Source: Delphinus delphis
Taxonomy: Eukaryota; Chordata; Mammalia; Artiodactyla; Delphinidae
Length of the DNA: 64,000 nt
Assembly: GCF_949987515.2 (NCBI RefSeq)
Contig: NW_027192670.1
Coordinates: 248,001-312,000 of the forward strand
Direction of reading: 5' to 3'
The notes beneath the pieces were generated by a model. The model was not told where the DNA came from, did not search any database, and saw only the letters and a list, made by a program, of their open reading frames with translations. The position numbers were made by a program, and so were the translations under genes. Below are positions 11,109 through 23,740 of this stretch, one piece after another; the first letter of the stretch is position 1; the number at the start of each line of letters is the position of its first letter.

Positions 11109-12686
11109 TTATGCTGATGGGCGGGATGTAAATTGCCAACAACCACTCGGGAGAAGTGTATGGTGTTTCCTGAAACATCTAAAAAACAAAGCAACAGAAC
11201 CTAGGGCACTTCTACTTATGGTCCTATAGCTTAGGGAAATTAAAATGAAAAAGACACAGCCACCCCAAAGTTTGGAACGGCTCTGTTTACAAGAACCTCG
11301 TTTACAGTACAAGTTCAACATCGCAGAAAGTGAAAAATGGATAAAAAAGTTGTGGTATTTACTTACAAAGCAATATCACTCAGCAATGAAATCTGTGTCA
11401 TCAGGCCCTTAGCAGCACAATGAGTGGATTCAGGTATGATGATTCTAACTGAAGTAAGTCACACAGAAAAAGAAACATCATAAGATATCAGTAATACACG
11501 GAATGTAAACTTGGCTACACAGGAACTGAATTACAGAACAGAAGAGGGTCTCAAATTTAGAAATCCAACTTATGCTTGCTTAAGGTTAAAGGTGAGTTGG
11601 GGTGCTGCATAAAACCAGAGATTGAAATGAGCACAGATAAAGTTCCTTAAGTCAAATATGGAATAGACAAGAGCTACTCCTTGCTCAACGAAATGGACTC
11701 AACACCGCATATTAAACGCCTAAGAATGTACCTGACTAGTAAGTATCTTAAAACCTATGGATTGCTATGTCTCCGAAAGAGAATCAAGCATGTGTACAGG
11801 GGCATAAATGCAGCAGTGATAGGATTGGAGAGGTTCGGTGAGCAAATGAAGACCCTTTGAAGTCATATTGCATGGTACCCATTCCACGGGTTTCAACTAC
11901 CCAGGTTTAAGGTATTCTTCCTTCAGCTAAAACATGCATGTGGAACCTAGAGTATGATCAACCATGTGATCGGGAGACGTGTTCAAATATGTGTCAGTTT
12001 TCCTCCCCTGGTACTCGGGTGCAACATTCCAGACGCTTTACTAACACTCTCCCCTCTTGGAGAGTCAGTCCCTTTAACATCCTGTTTGGCCCAGTTTGCA
12101 ATTTCTGCGGAAGATGAACAGGAATAGCGAGAACCAATGAGAGGCTAGCTGGAGGTGTCTGGACGGGCAAATTTAACTCTCATTTCCCACCAGGAAGAGG
12201 AATTAACCAAAGGCTCAGCAGGCCGGGCCGGAACCAGATTAGGGCCTGAAGCCATCCTGCGGTGTTGCGGCCAGGTCACAAGAAAGCGAGTTGAAGAAAG
12301 GAGCTCAGGAGCACTGTAATACACAAACCTGCAGAGTTATAAATGACAGCTATCGTCCAAAAATAGACTGAAGTAAGGCTGCCAAGAGGACTTGAAAGCG
12401 GGGCAGAATTGCAGGAAACCGATTTCAGGAGGTAGACTGGAATTGCATTGAAAGCATAGGAAAAGAGGCAGAACGTCCACAATGATGCACTTGGCCAAAA
12501 AGGGCGTATGCGTTTTTTCCTGAATATATTCAGGAAAAAACGCATACGCCCTTTTTGGCCAACCAAGCAAGCTTGCAAAGGAAATCTGCACTACAATGAA
12601 ATCTCACTTTCCCCCGGTCAAAAGGGCCATCTGAAAAAAGTGTAAAATCCAGAAAGGCAACAGGCCATTGAGAACTGGGAGGCTTG
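11109..12686 (+). repeat. Satellite monomer M7 (1,578 bp)
   Basis: Its end carries the ggcaacaggccattgag variant (near 12656), otherwise found only at the ends of M21, M22, M26 and M30, so it is an early relative of those. Contains perfect palindrome P8. Confidence 0.9.
12491..12562. repeat. P8 palindrome, perfect
   Basis: All 36 pairs match. A 100-codon minus-strand open frame (12276-12578) runs through it by chance. Confidence 0.95.
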
Positions 12687-14265
12687 TTATGCTGATGGGC
12701 GGGATGTAAATTGCCAACAGACACTTGGGAGAAGTGTATGGTGTTTCCTGAAACATCTAAAAAACAAAGCAACAGAGCCTAGGGCACTTCCACTTATGGT
12801 CCTATAGCTTAGGGAAATTAAAATCAAAAAGACACAGCCACCCCAAAGTTTGGAACGGCTCTGTTTACAAGAACCTCGTTTACAGTACAAGTTCAACATC
12901 GCAGAAAGTGAAAAATGGATAAAGAAGTTGTGGTATTCACTTACAAAGCAATATCACTCAGCAATGAAATCTATGTCATCAGGCCCTTAGCAGCACAATG
13001 AGTGGATTCAGGTATGATGATTCTAACTGAAATAAGTAACACAGAAAAAGAAACATCATAAGATATCAGTAATACACGGAATGGAAACTTGGCTACACAG
13101 GAACTGAATTACAGAACAGAACAGGGTCTCAAATTTAGAAAAACAACTTATGCTTGCTTAAGGGTAAAGGTGAGTTGGGGTGCTGCATAAAACCAGAGAT
13201 TGAAATGAGCACAGATAAAGTTCCTTAAGCCAAATATGGAATAGACAAGAGCTACTCCTTGCTCAACGAAATGGACTCAACACCGCATATTAAACGCCTA
13301 AGAATGTACCTGACTTGTAAGTATCTTAAAACCTATGGATTGCTATGTCTCCGAAAGAGAATCAAGCATGTGTACAGGGGCATAAACGCAGCAGTGATAG
13401 GATTGGAGAGGTTCGTGAGCAAATGAAGACCCTTTGAAGTCATATTGCATGGTACCCATTCCACGGGTTTCAACTACCCAGGTTTAAGGTATTCTTCCTT
13501 CAGCTAAAACATGCATGTGGAACCCAGAGTATGATCAACCATGTGAACGGGAGACGTGTTCAAATATGTCTCAGTTTTCCTCCCCTGGTACTCGGGTGCA
13601 ACATTCCAGACGCTTTACTAACACTCTCCCCACTTGGAGAGTCAGCGCCTTTAACCTCCTGTTTAGCCCAGTTTGCAATTTCTGCGGAAGATGAACAGGA
13701 ATAGCGAGAACCAATGAGAGGCTAGCTGGAGGTGTCTGGACGGGCAAATTTAACTCTCATTTCCCACCAGGAAGAGGAAATAACCAAAGGCTCAGTGTGC
13801 TGTACCGGAACCAGATTAGGGCCTGAAGCCACCCTGCGGTGTTGCGGCCAGGTCACAAGAAAGCGAGTTGAAGAAAGGAGCTCAGGGGCACTGTAATTCA
13901 CAAACCTGCAGAGTTATAAATGACAGCTATCGTCCAATAATAGACTGAAGTAAGGCTGCCAAGAGGACTTGAAAGCGGGGCAGAATTGCAGGAAACCGAT
14001 TTCAGGAGGTAGACTGGAATTGCATTGAAAGCATAGGAAAAGAGGCAGAACGTCCACAATGATGCACTTGGCCAAAAAGGGCGTATGCGTTTTTTCCTGA
14101 ATATATTCAGGAAAAAACGCATACGCACTTTTTGGCCAACCAAGCAAGCTTGCAAAGGAAATCTGCACTACAATGAAGTCTCACTTCTCCCCAGTCAAAA
14201 GGGCCATCTGAAAAAAGTGTAAAATCCAGAAAGGCAGGACAGGCCATGGAGAACTGGGAGCCTTG
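12687..14265 (+). repeat. Satellite monomer M8 (1,579 bp)
   Basis: Carries gaggttcgtgagc with one G missing (near 13408), as do M12 and M14, and ccaataatagactg near 13933. Contains P9. Confidence 0.9.
14068..14139. repeat. P9 palindrome, one mismatch
   Basis: Right arm cgcact state. Confidence 0.93.
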
Positions 14266-15844
14266 TTATGCTGATGGGCGGGATGTAAATTGCCAACAAC
14301 CACTCTGGAGAAGTGTATGGTGTTTCCTGAAACATCTAAAAAACAAAGCAACAGAACCTAGGGCACTTCCACTTATGGTCCTATAGCTTAGGGAAATTAA
14401 AATCAAAAAGACACAGCCACCCCAAAGTTTGGGACGCCTCTGTTTACAAGAACCTCGTTTACAGTACAAGTTCAACATCGCAGAAAGTGAAAAATGGATA
14501 AAGAAGTTGTGGTATTTACTTACAAAGCAATATCACTCAGCAATGAAATCTGTGTCATCAGGCCCTTAGCAGCACAATGAGTGGATTCAGGTATGATGAT
14601 TCTAACTGAAATAAGTCACACAGAAAAAGAAACATCATAAGATATCAGTAATACACGGAATGTAAACTTGGCTACACAGGAACTGAATTACAGAACAGAA
14701 GAGGGTCTCAAATTTAGAAAACCAACTTATGCTTGCTTCAGGGTAAAGGTGAGTTGGGGTGCTGCATAAAACCAGAGATTGAAATGAGCACAGATAAAGT
14801 TCCTTAGGCCAAATATGGAATAGACAAGAGCTACTCCTTGCTCAACGAAATGGACTCAACACCACATATTAAACGCCTAAGAATGTACCTGACTAGTAAG
14901 TATCGTAAAACCTATGGATTGTTATGTCTCCGAAAGAGAATCAAGCATGTGTACAGGGGCATAAACGCAGCAGTGATAGGATTGGAGAGGTTCGGTGAGC
15001 AAATGAAGACCCTTTGAAGTCTTATTGCATGGTACCCATTACACGGGTCTCAACTCTCCAGGTTTAAGGTATTCTTCCTTCAGCTAAAACATGCATGAGG
15101 AACCCAAGTATGATCAACCATGTGAACGGGAGACGTGTTCAAATATGTCTCAGTTTTCCTCCCCTGGTACTCGGGTGCAACATTCCAGATGCTTTACTAA
15201 CACTCTCCCCACTTGGAGAGTCAGCGCCTTTAACCTCCTGTTTGGCCCAGTTTGCAATTTCTGCGGAAGATGAACAGGAATAGCGAGAACCAATGAGAGG
15301 CTAGCTGGAGGTGTCTGGACGGGCAAATTTAACTCTCATTTCCCACCAGGAAGAGGAAATAACCAAAGGCTCAGCGTGCCGTACCGGAACCAGATTAGGG
15401 CCTGAAGCCATCCTGCGGTGTTGCGGCCAGCTCAAAAGAAAGCGAGTTGAAGAAAGGAGCTCAGGGGCACTGTAATTCACAAACCTGCAGAGTTATAAAT
15501 GACAGCTATCGTCCAAAAATAGACTGAAGTAAGGCTGCCAAGAGGACTTGAAAGCGGGGCAGAATTGCAGGAAACCGATTTCAGGAGGTAGACTGGAATT
15601 GCATTGAAAGCATAGGAAAAGAGGCAGAACGTCCACAATGATGCACTTGGACAAAAAGGGCGTATGCGTTTTTTCCTGAATATATTCAGGAAAAAACGCA
15701 TACGCACTTTTTGGCCAACCAAGCAAGCTTGCAAAGGAAATCTGCACTACAATGAAGTCTCACTTCCCCCCGGTCAAAAGGGCCATCTGAAAAAAGTGTA
15801 AAATCCAGAAAGGCAGGACAGGCCATGGAGAACTGGGAGCCTTG
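14266..15844 (+). repeat. Satellite monomer M9 (1,579 bp)
   Basis: First of the near-identical series M9, M13, M15 (cttgcttcaggg, caacaccacatatt, catgcatgaggaac). Private gattgttatg near 14930. Contains P10, with ttggac in the left arm. Confidence 0.9.
15647..15718. repeat. P10 palindrome, two mismatches
   Basis: Left arm starts ttggac (private) and right arm has cgcact. Confidence 0.93.
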
Positions 15845-17219
15845 TTATGCTGATGGGCGGGATGTAAATTGCCAACAACCACTCGGGAGAAGTGTATGGT
15901 GTTTCCTGAAACATCTAAAAAACAAAGCAACAGAACCTAGGGCACTTCCACTTATGGTCCTATAGCTTAGGGAAATTAAAATCAAAAAGACACAGCCACC
16001 CGAAAGTTTGGGACGCCTCTGTTTACAAGAACCTCGTTTACAGTACAAGTTCAACATCGCAGAAAGTGAAAAATGGATAAAGAAGTTGTGGTATTTACTT
16101 ACAAAGCAATATCACTCAGCAATGAAATCTGTGTCATCAGGCCCTTAGCAGCACAATGAGTGGATTCAGGTATGATGATTCTAACTGAAATAAGTCACAC
16201 AGAAAAAGAAACATCATAAGATATCAGTAATACACGGAATGTAAACTTGGCTACACAGGAACTGAATTACAGAACAGAACAGGGTCTCAAATTTAGAAAA
16301 CCTACTTATTCTTGCTTAAGGGGAAAGGTGAGTTGGGGTGCTGCATAAAACCAGAGATTGAAATGAACACAGATAAAGTTCCTTAAGCCAAATATGGAAT
16401 AGACAAGAGCTACTCCTTGCTCAACGAAATGGACTCAACACCCCATATTAAACGCCTAAGAATGTACCTGACTAGTAAGTATCTTAAAACCTATGGATTG
16501 CTATGTCTCCGAAAGAGAATCAAGCATGTGTACAGGGGCATAAACGCAGCAGTGATAGGATTGGAGAGGTTCGGTGAGCAAATGAAGACCCTTTGAAGTC
16601 ATATTGCATGGTACCCTTTCCACGGGTTTCAACTACCCAGGTTTAAGGTATTCTTCCTTCAGCTAAAACATGCATGTGGAACCTAGAGTATGATCAACCA
16701 TGTGATCGGGAGACGTGTTCAAATATGTCTCAGTTTTCCTCCCCTGGTACTCGGGTGCAACATTCCAGACGCTTTACTAACACTCTCCCCACTTGGAGAG
16801 TCAGTCCCTTTAACCTCCTGTTTGGCCCAGTTTGCAATTTCTGCGGAAGATGAACAGGAATAGTGAGAACCAATGAAAGGCTAGCTGGAGGTGTCTGGAC
16901 GGGCAAATTTAACTCTCATTTCCCACCAGGAAGAGGAATTAACCAAAGGCTCAGCATGCCGGGCCGGAACCAGATTAGGGCCTGAAGACATCCTGCGGTG
17001 TTGCGGCCAGCTCAAAAGAAAGCGAGTTGAAGAAAGGAGCTCAGGGGCACTGTAATTCACAAACCTGCAGAGTTATAAATGACAGCTATCGTCCAAAAAT
17101 AGACTGAAGTAAGGCTGCCAAGAGGACTTGAAAGCGGGGCAGAATTGCAGGAAACCGATTTCAGGAGGTAGACTGGAATTGCATTGAAAGCATAGGAAAA
17201 GAGGCAGAACGTCCACAAT

Positions 17220-17305
17220 GATGCACTTGGCCAAAAAGGGCGTATGCGTTTTTTCCTGAATATATTCAGGAAAAAACGCATACGCCCTTTTTGGCCAACC
17301 AAGCA
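17220..17305. mobile_element. Mariner-like palindromic MITE, reference copy (around P11)
   Basis: The core 72 bp (17227-17298) is a perfect palindrome. Its arm starts ttggccaaaaag and reaches cgttttttcc; from memory this parallels the inverted repeat of the ruminant mariner-family MITE (ttggccaaaaagttcg...tttttcc). The outer right flank ccaagca can be read as a decayed ccaata end; the left flank is not clearly preserved and no TA duplication is evident. A short foldback element captured in the founding monomer is the best reading; an unrelated palindrome remains possible. Confidence 0.6.
17227..17298. repeat. P11 palindrome, perfect
   Basis: Checked base by base: 36 complementary pairs about the axis between 17262 and 17263; the next outer pair (c17226/c17299) fails. 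Confidence 0.96.
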
Positions 17306-17424
17306 AGCTTGCAAAGGAAATCTGCACTACAATGAAGTCTCACTTCCCCCCGGTCAAAAGGGCCATCTGAAAAAAGTGTAAAATCCAGAAAGGCAGGACA
17401 GGCCATGGAGAACTGGGAGCCTTG

Positions 17425-19003
17425 TTATGCTGAAGGGCGGGATGTAAATTGCCAACAGACACTCGGGAGAAGTGTATGGTGTTTCCTGAAACATCTAAAA
17501 AACAAAGCAACAGAGCCTAGGGCACTTCCACTTATGGTCCTATAGCTTAAGGAAATTAAAATCAAAAAGACACAGCCACCCCAAAGTTTGGAACGGCTCT
17601 GTTTACAAGAACCTCGTTTACAGTACAAGTTCAACATCGCAGAAAGTGAAAAATGGATAAAGAAGTTGTGGTATTCACTTACAAAGCAATATCACTCAGC
17701 AATGAAATCTATGTCATCAGGCCCTTAGCAGCACAATGAGTGGATTCAGGTATGATGATTCTAACTGAAATAAGTCACACAGAAAAAGAAACATCATAAG
17801 ATATCAGTAATACATGGAATGTAAACTTGGCTACACAGGAACTGAATTACAGAACAGAACAGGGTCTCAAATTTAGAAAACCAACTTATGCTTGCTTAAG
17901 GGTAAAGGTGAGTTGGGGTGCTGCATAAAACCAGAGATTGAAATGAGCACAGATAAAGTTCCTTAGGCCAAATATGGAATAGACAAGAGCTACTCCTTGC
18001 TCAACGAAATGGACTCAACACCGCATATTAAACGCCTAAGAATGTACCTGACTAGTAAGTATCGTAAAACCTATGGATTGCTATGTCTCTGAAAGAGAAT
18101 CAAGCATGTGTACAGGGGCATAAACGCAGCAGTGATAGGATTGGAGAGGTTCGGTGAGCAAATGAAGACCCTTTGAAGTCATATTGCATGGTACCCATTA
18201 CACGGGTCTCAACTCTCCAGGTTTAAGGTATTCTTCCTTCAGCTAAAACATGCATGAGGAACCCAAGTATGATCAACCATGTGAACGGGAGACGTGTTCA
18301 AATATGTCTCAGTTTTCCTCCCCTGGTACTCGGGTGCAACATTCCAGACGCTTTACTAACACTCTCCCCACTTGGAGAGTCAGCGCCTTTAACCTCCTGT
18401 TTGGCCCAGTTTGCAATTTCTGCGGAAGATGAACAGGAATAGCGAGAACCAATGAGAGACTAGCTGGAGGTGTCTGGACGGGCAAATTTAACTCTCATTT
18501 CCCACCAGGAAGAGGAAATAACCAAAGGCTCAGCGTGCCGTACCGGAACCAGATTAGGGCCTGAAGCCATCCTGCGGTGTTGCGGCCAGGTCACAAGAAA
18601 GCGAGTTGAAGAAAGGAGCTCAGGGGCACTGTAATTCACAAACCTGCAGAGTTATAAATGACAGCTATCGTCCAAAAATAGACTGAAGTAAGGCTGCCAA
18701 GAGGACTTGAAAGCGGGGCAGAATTGCAGGAAACCGATTTCAGGAGGTAGACTGGAATTGCATTGAAAGCATAGGAAAAGAGGCAGAACGTCCACAATGA
18801 TGCACTTGGCCAAAAAGGGCGTATGCGTTTTGTCCTGAATATATTCAGGACAAAACGCATACGCCCTTTTTGGCCAACCAAGCAAGCTTGCAAAGGAAAT
18901 CTGCACTACAATGAAGTCTCACTTCCCCCCGGTCAAAAGGGCCATCTGAAAAAAGTGTAAAATCCAGAAAGGCAGGACAGGCCATGGAGAACTGGGAGCC
19001 TTG
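17425..19003 (+). repeat. Satellite monomer M11 (1,579 bp)
   Basis: Starts with ttatgctgaagggcgg and has tagcttaagg; both recur in M20. Contains P12, in which both palindrome arms carry matching changes. Confidence 0.9.
18806..18877. repeat. P12 palindrome, perfect through paired changes
   Basis: Left arm ttttgtcc and right arm ggacaaaa: both members of one base pair differ from the usual state, and the symmetry is intact. Confidence 0.95.
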
Positions 19004-20582
19004 TTATGCTGATGGGCGGGATGTAAATTGCCAACAACCACTCGGGAGAAGTGTATGGTGTTTCCTGAAACATCTAAAAAACAAAGCAACAGAACCTAGG
19101 GCACTTCCACTTATGGTCCTATAGCTTAGGGAAATTAAAATCAAAAAGACACAGCCACCCCAAAGTTTGGAACGGCTCTGTTTACAAGAACCTCGTTTAC
19201 AGTACAAGTTCAACATCGCAGAAAGTGAAAAATGGATAAAGAACTTGTGGTATTTACTTACAAAGCAATATCACTCAGCAATGAAATCTGTGTCATCAGG
19301 CCCTTAGCAGCACAATGAGTGGATTCAGGTATGATGATTCTAACTGAAGTAAGTCACACAGAAAAAGAAACATCATAAGATATCAGTAATACACGGAATG
19401 TAAACTTTGCTACACAGGAACTGAATTACAGAACAGAACATGGTCTCAAATTTAGAAAACCAACTTATGCTTGCTTAAGGGGAATGGTGAGTTGGGGTGC
19501 TGCATAAAACCAGAGATTGAAATGAGCACAGATAAAGTTCCTTAAGCCAAATATGGAATAGACAAGAGCTACTCCTTGCTCAACGAAATGGACTCAACAC
19601 CGCATATTAAACGCCTAAGAATGTACCTGACTTGTAAGTATCTTAAAACCTATGGATTGCTATGTCTCCGAAAGAGAATCAAGCATGTGTACAGGGGCAT
19701 AAACGCAGCAGTGATAGGATTGGAGAGGTTCGTGAGCAAATGAAGACCCTTTGAAGTCATATTGCATGGTACCCATTCCACGGGTTTCAACTACCCAGGT
19801 TTAAGGTATTCTTCCTTCAGCTAAAACATGCATGTGGAACCCAGAGTATGATCAACCATGTGAACGGGAGACGTGTTCAAATATGTCTCAGTTTTCCTCC
19901 CCTGGTACTCGGGTGCAACATTCCAGACGCTTTACTAACACTCTCCCCACTTGGAGAGTCAGCGCCTTTAACCTCCTGTTTAGCCCAGTTTGCAATTTCT
20001 GCGGAAGATGAACAGGAATAGCGAGAACCAATGAGAGGCTAGCTGGAGGTGTCTGGACGGGCAAATTTAACTCTCATTTCCCACCAGGAAGAGGAAATAA
20101 CCAAAGGCTCAGTGTGCTGTACCGGAACCAGATTAGGGCCTGAAGCCACCCTGCGGTGTTGCGGCCAGGTCACAAGAAAGCGAGTTGAAGAAAGGAGCTC
20201 AGGGGCACTGTAATTCACAAACCTGCAGAGTTATAAATGACAGCTATCGTCCAATAATAGACTGAAGTAAGGCTGCCAAGAGGACTTGAAAGCGGGGCAG
20301 AATTGCAGGAAACCGATTTCAGGAGGTAGACTGGAATTGCATTGAAAGCATAGGAAAAGAGGCAGAACGTCCACAATGATGCACTTGGCCAAAAAGGGCG
20401 TATGCGTTTTTTCCTGAATATATTCAGGAAAAAACGCATACGCACTTTTTGGCCAACCAAGCAAGCTTGCAAAGGAAATCTGCACTACAATGAAGTCTCA
20501 CTTCTCCCCGGTCAAAAGGGCCATCTGAAAAAAGTGTAAAATCCAGAAAGGCAGGACAGGCCATGGAGAACTGGGAGCCTTG
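19004..20582 (+). repeat. Satellite monomer M12 (1,579 bp)
   Basis: Carries actttgctacac and ggggaatgg, shared with M17 and M21. From about 19,700 it enters the 3,158-bp dimer repeated at 22.9 kb. Contains P13. Confidence 0.9.
20385..20456. repeat. P13 palindrome, one mismatch
   Basis: Right arm cgcact state. Confidence 0.93.
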
Positions 20583-22161
20583 TTATGCTGATGGGCGGGA
20601 TGTAAATTGCCAACAACCACTCGGGAGAAGTGTATGGTGTTTCCTGAAACATCTAAAAAACAAAGCAACAGAACCTAGGGCACTTCCACTTATGGTCCTA
20701 TAGCTTAGGGAAATTAAAATCAAAAAGACACAGCCACCCCAAAGTTTGGGACGCCTCTGTTTACAAGAACCTCGTTTACAGTACAAGTTCAACATCGCAG
20801 AAAGTGAAAAATGGATAAAGAAGTTGTGGTATTTACTTACAAAGCAATATCACTCAGCAATGAAATCTGTGTCATCAGGCCCTTAGCAGCACAATGAGTG
20901 GATTCAGGTATGATGATTCTAACTGAAATAAGTCACACAGAAAAAGAAACATCATAAGATATCAGTAATACACGGAATGTAAACTTGGCTACACAGGAAC
21001 TGAATTACAGAACAGAAGAGGGTCTCAAATTTAGAAAACCAACTTATGCTTGCTTCAGGGTAAAGGTGAGTTGGGGTGCTGCATAAAACCAGAGATTGAA
21101 ATGAGCACAGATAAAGTTCCTTAGGCCAAATATGGAATAGACAAGAGCTACTCCTTGCTCAACGAAATGGACTCAACACCACATATTAAACGCCTAAGAA
21201 TGTACCTGACTAGTAAGTATCGTAAAACCTATGGATTGCTATGTCTCCGAAAGAGAATCAAGCATGTGTACAGGGGCATAAACGCAGCAGTGATAGGATT
21301 GGAGAGGTTCGGTGAGCAAATGAAGACCCTTTGAAGTCTTATTGCATGGTACCCATTACACGGGTCTCAACTCTCCAGGTTTAAGGTATTCTTCCTTCAG
21401 CTAAAACATGCATGAGGAACCCAAGTATGATCAACCATGTGAACGGGAGACGTGTTCAAATATGTCTCAGTTTTCCTCCCCTGGTACTCGGGTGCAACAT
21501 TCCAGATGCTTTACTAACACTCTCCCCACTTGGAGAGTCAGCGCCTTTAACCTCCTGTTTGGCCCAGTTTGCAATTTCTGCGGAAGATGAACAGGAATAG
21601 CGAGAACCAATGAGAGGCTAGCTGGAGGTGTCTGGACGGGCAAATTTAACTCTCATTTCCCACCAGGAAGAGGAAATAACCAAAGGCTCAGCGTGCCGTA
21701 CCGGAACCAGATTAGGGCCTGAAGCCATCCTGCGGTGTTGCGGCCAGCTCAAAAGAAAGCGAGTTGAAGAAAGGAGCTCAGGGGCACTGTAATTCACAAA
21801 CCTGCAGAGTTATAAATGACAGCTATCGTCCAAAAATAGACTGAAGTAAGGCTGCCAAGAGGACTTGAAAGCGGGGCAGAATTGCAGGAAACCGATTTCA
21901 GGAGGTAGACTGGAATTGCATTGAAAGCATAGGAAAAGAGGCAGAACGTCCACAATGATGCACTTGGCCAAAAAGGGCGTATGCGTTTTTTCCTGAATAT
22001 ATTCAGGAAAAAACGCATACGCACTTTTTGGCCAACCAAGCAAGCTTGCAAAGGAAATCTGCACTACAATGAAGTCTCACTTCCCCCCGGTCAAAAGGGC
22101 CATCTGAAAAAAGTGTAAAATCCAGAAAGGCAGGACAGGCCATGGAGAACTGGGAGCCTTG
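20583..22161 (+). repeat. Satellite monomer M13 (1,579 bp)
   Basis: Almost the same as M15, 3,158 bp downstream, and close to M9. Contains P14 (one mismatch). Confidence 0.9.
21964..22035. repeat. P14 palindrome, one mismatch
   Basis: Right arm cgcact state; lacks the ttggac change of the related P10. Confidence 0.93.
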
Positions 22162-23740
22162 TTATGCTGATGGGCGGGATGTAAATTGCCAACAACCACT
22201 CGGGAGAAGTGTATGGTGTTTCCTGAAACATCTAAAAAACAAAGCAACAGAACCTAGGGCACTTCCACTTATGGTCCTATAGCTTAGGGAAATTAAAATC
22301 AAAAAGACACAGCCACCCGAAAGTTTGGGACGCCTCTGTTTACAAGAACCTCGTTTACAGTACAAGTTCAACATCGCAGAAAGTGAAAAATGGATAAAGA
22401 AGTTGTGGTATTTACTTACAAAGCAATATCACTCAGCAATGAAATCTGTGTCATCAGGCCCTTAGCAGCACAATGAGTGGATTCAGGTATGATGATTCTA
22501 ACTGAAATAAGTCACACAGAAAAAGAAACATCATAAGATATCAGTAATACACGGAATGTAAACTTGGCTACACAGGAACTGAATTACAGAACAGAACAGG
22601 GTCTCAAATTTAGAAAACCTACTTATGCTTGCTTAAGGGGAAAGGTGAGTTGGGGTGCTGCATAAAACCAGAGATTGAAATGAACACAGATAAAGTTCCT
22701 TAAGCCAAATATGGAATAGACAAGAGCTACTCCTTGCTCAACGAAATGGACTCAACACCCCATATTAAACGCCTAAGAATGTACCTGACTAGTAAGTATC
22801 TTAAAACCTATGGATTGCTATGTCTCCGAAAGAGAATCAAGCATGTGTACAGGGGCATAAACGCAGCAGTGATAGGATTGGAGAGGTTCGTGAGCAAATG
22901 AAGACCCTTTGAAGTCATATTGCATGGTACCCATTCCACGGGTTTCAACTACCCAGGTTTAAGGTATTCTTCCTTCAGCTAAAACATGCATGTGGAACCC
23001 AGAGTATGATCAACCATGTGAACGGGAGACGTGTTCAAATATGTCTCAGTTTTCCTCCCCTGGTACTCGGGTGCAACATTCCAGACGCTTTACTAACACT
23101 CTCCCCACTTGGAGAGTCAGCGCCTTTAACCTCCTGTTTAGCCCAGTTTGCAATTTCTGCGGAAGATGAACAGGAATAGCGAGAACCAATGAGAGGCTAG
23201 CTGGAGGTGTCTGGACGGGCAAATTTAACTCTCATTTCCCACCAGGAAGAGGAAATAACCAAAGGCTCAGTGTGCTGTACCGGAACCAGATTAGGGCCTG
23301 AAGCCACCCTGCGGTGTTGCGGCCAGGTCACAAGAAAGCGAGTTGAAGAAAGGAGCTCAGGGGCACTGTAATTCACAAACCTGCAGAGTTATAAATGACA
23401 GCTATCGTCCAATAATAGACTGAAGTAAGGCTGCCAAGAGGACTTGAAAGCGGGGCAGAATTGCAGGAAACCGATTTCAGGAGGTAGACTGGAATTGCAT
23501 TGAAAGCATAGGAAAAGAGGCAGAACGTCCACAATGATGCACTTGGCCAAAAAGGGCGTATGCGTTTTTTCCTGAATATATTCAGGAAAAAACGCATACG
23601 CACTTTTTGGCCAACCAAGCAAGCTTGCAAAGGAAATCTGCACTACAATGAAGTCTCACTTCTCCCCGGTCAAAAGGGCCATCTGAAAAAAGTGTAAAAT
23701 CCAGAAAGGCAGGACAGGCCATGGAGAACTGGGAGCCTTG
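22162..23740 (+). repeat. Satellite monomer M14 (1,579 bp)
   Basis: Starts like M10 (ccacccgaaag) but has cttatgcttgc near 22622 and then continues like M12 (gaggttcgtgagc). A mosaic of the two types. Contains P15. Confidence 0.9.
23543..23614. repeat. P15 palindrome, one mismatch
   Basis: Right arm cgcact state; dimer partner of P13. Confidence 0.93.

Larger units (their letters stand above)
15845..17424 (+). repeat. Satellite monomer M10 (1,580 bp)
   Basis: Carries ccacccgaaag (near 15996), cttattcttgc and aatgaaaggctag; M16 copies its first two thirds and M19 resembles it 14,214 bp downstream. Contains perfect palindrome P11. Confidence 0.9.
19730..22620 (+). repeat. 3,158-bp dimer, first copy
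   Basis: From gaggttcgtgagc (19723) to before cttatgcttgc (22622) the sequence is repeated 3,158 bp downstream with very few differences (M13-M14 against M15-M16). Confidence 0.75.

Noticed and set aside
12276..12578. Open frames of 60-100 codons recurring in each monomer, on both strands, as possible genes
   Set aside because: They recur only because the monomer recurs; starts, stops and frames change with single-base indels (for example at 39165-39434). The minus-strand set is antisense to a dead L1 remnant, and another runs through the palindrome. No recognisable domain, no sign of protein-level conservation.
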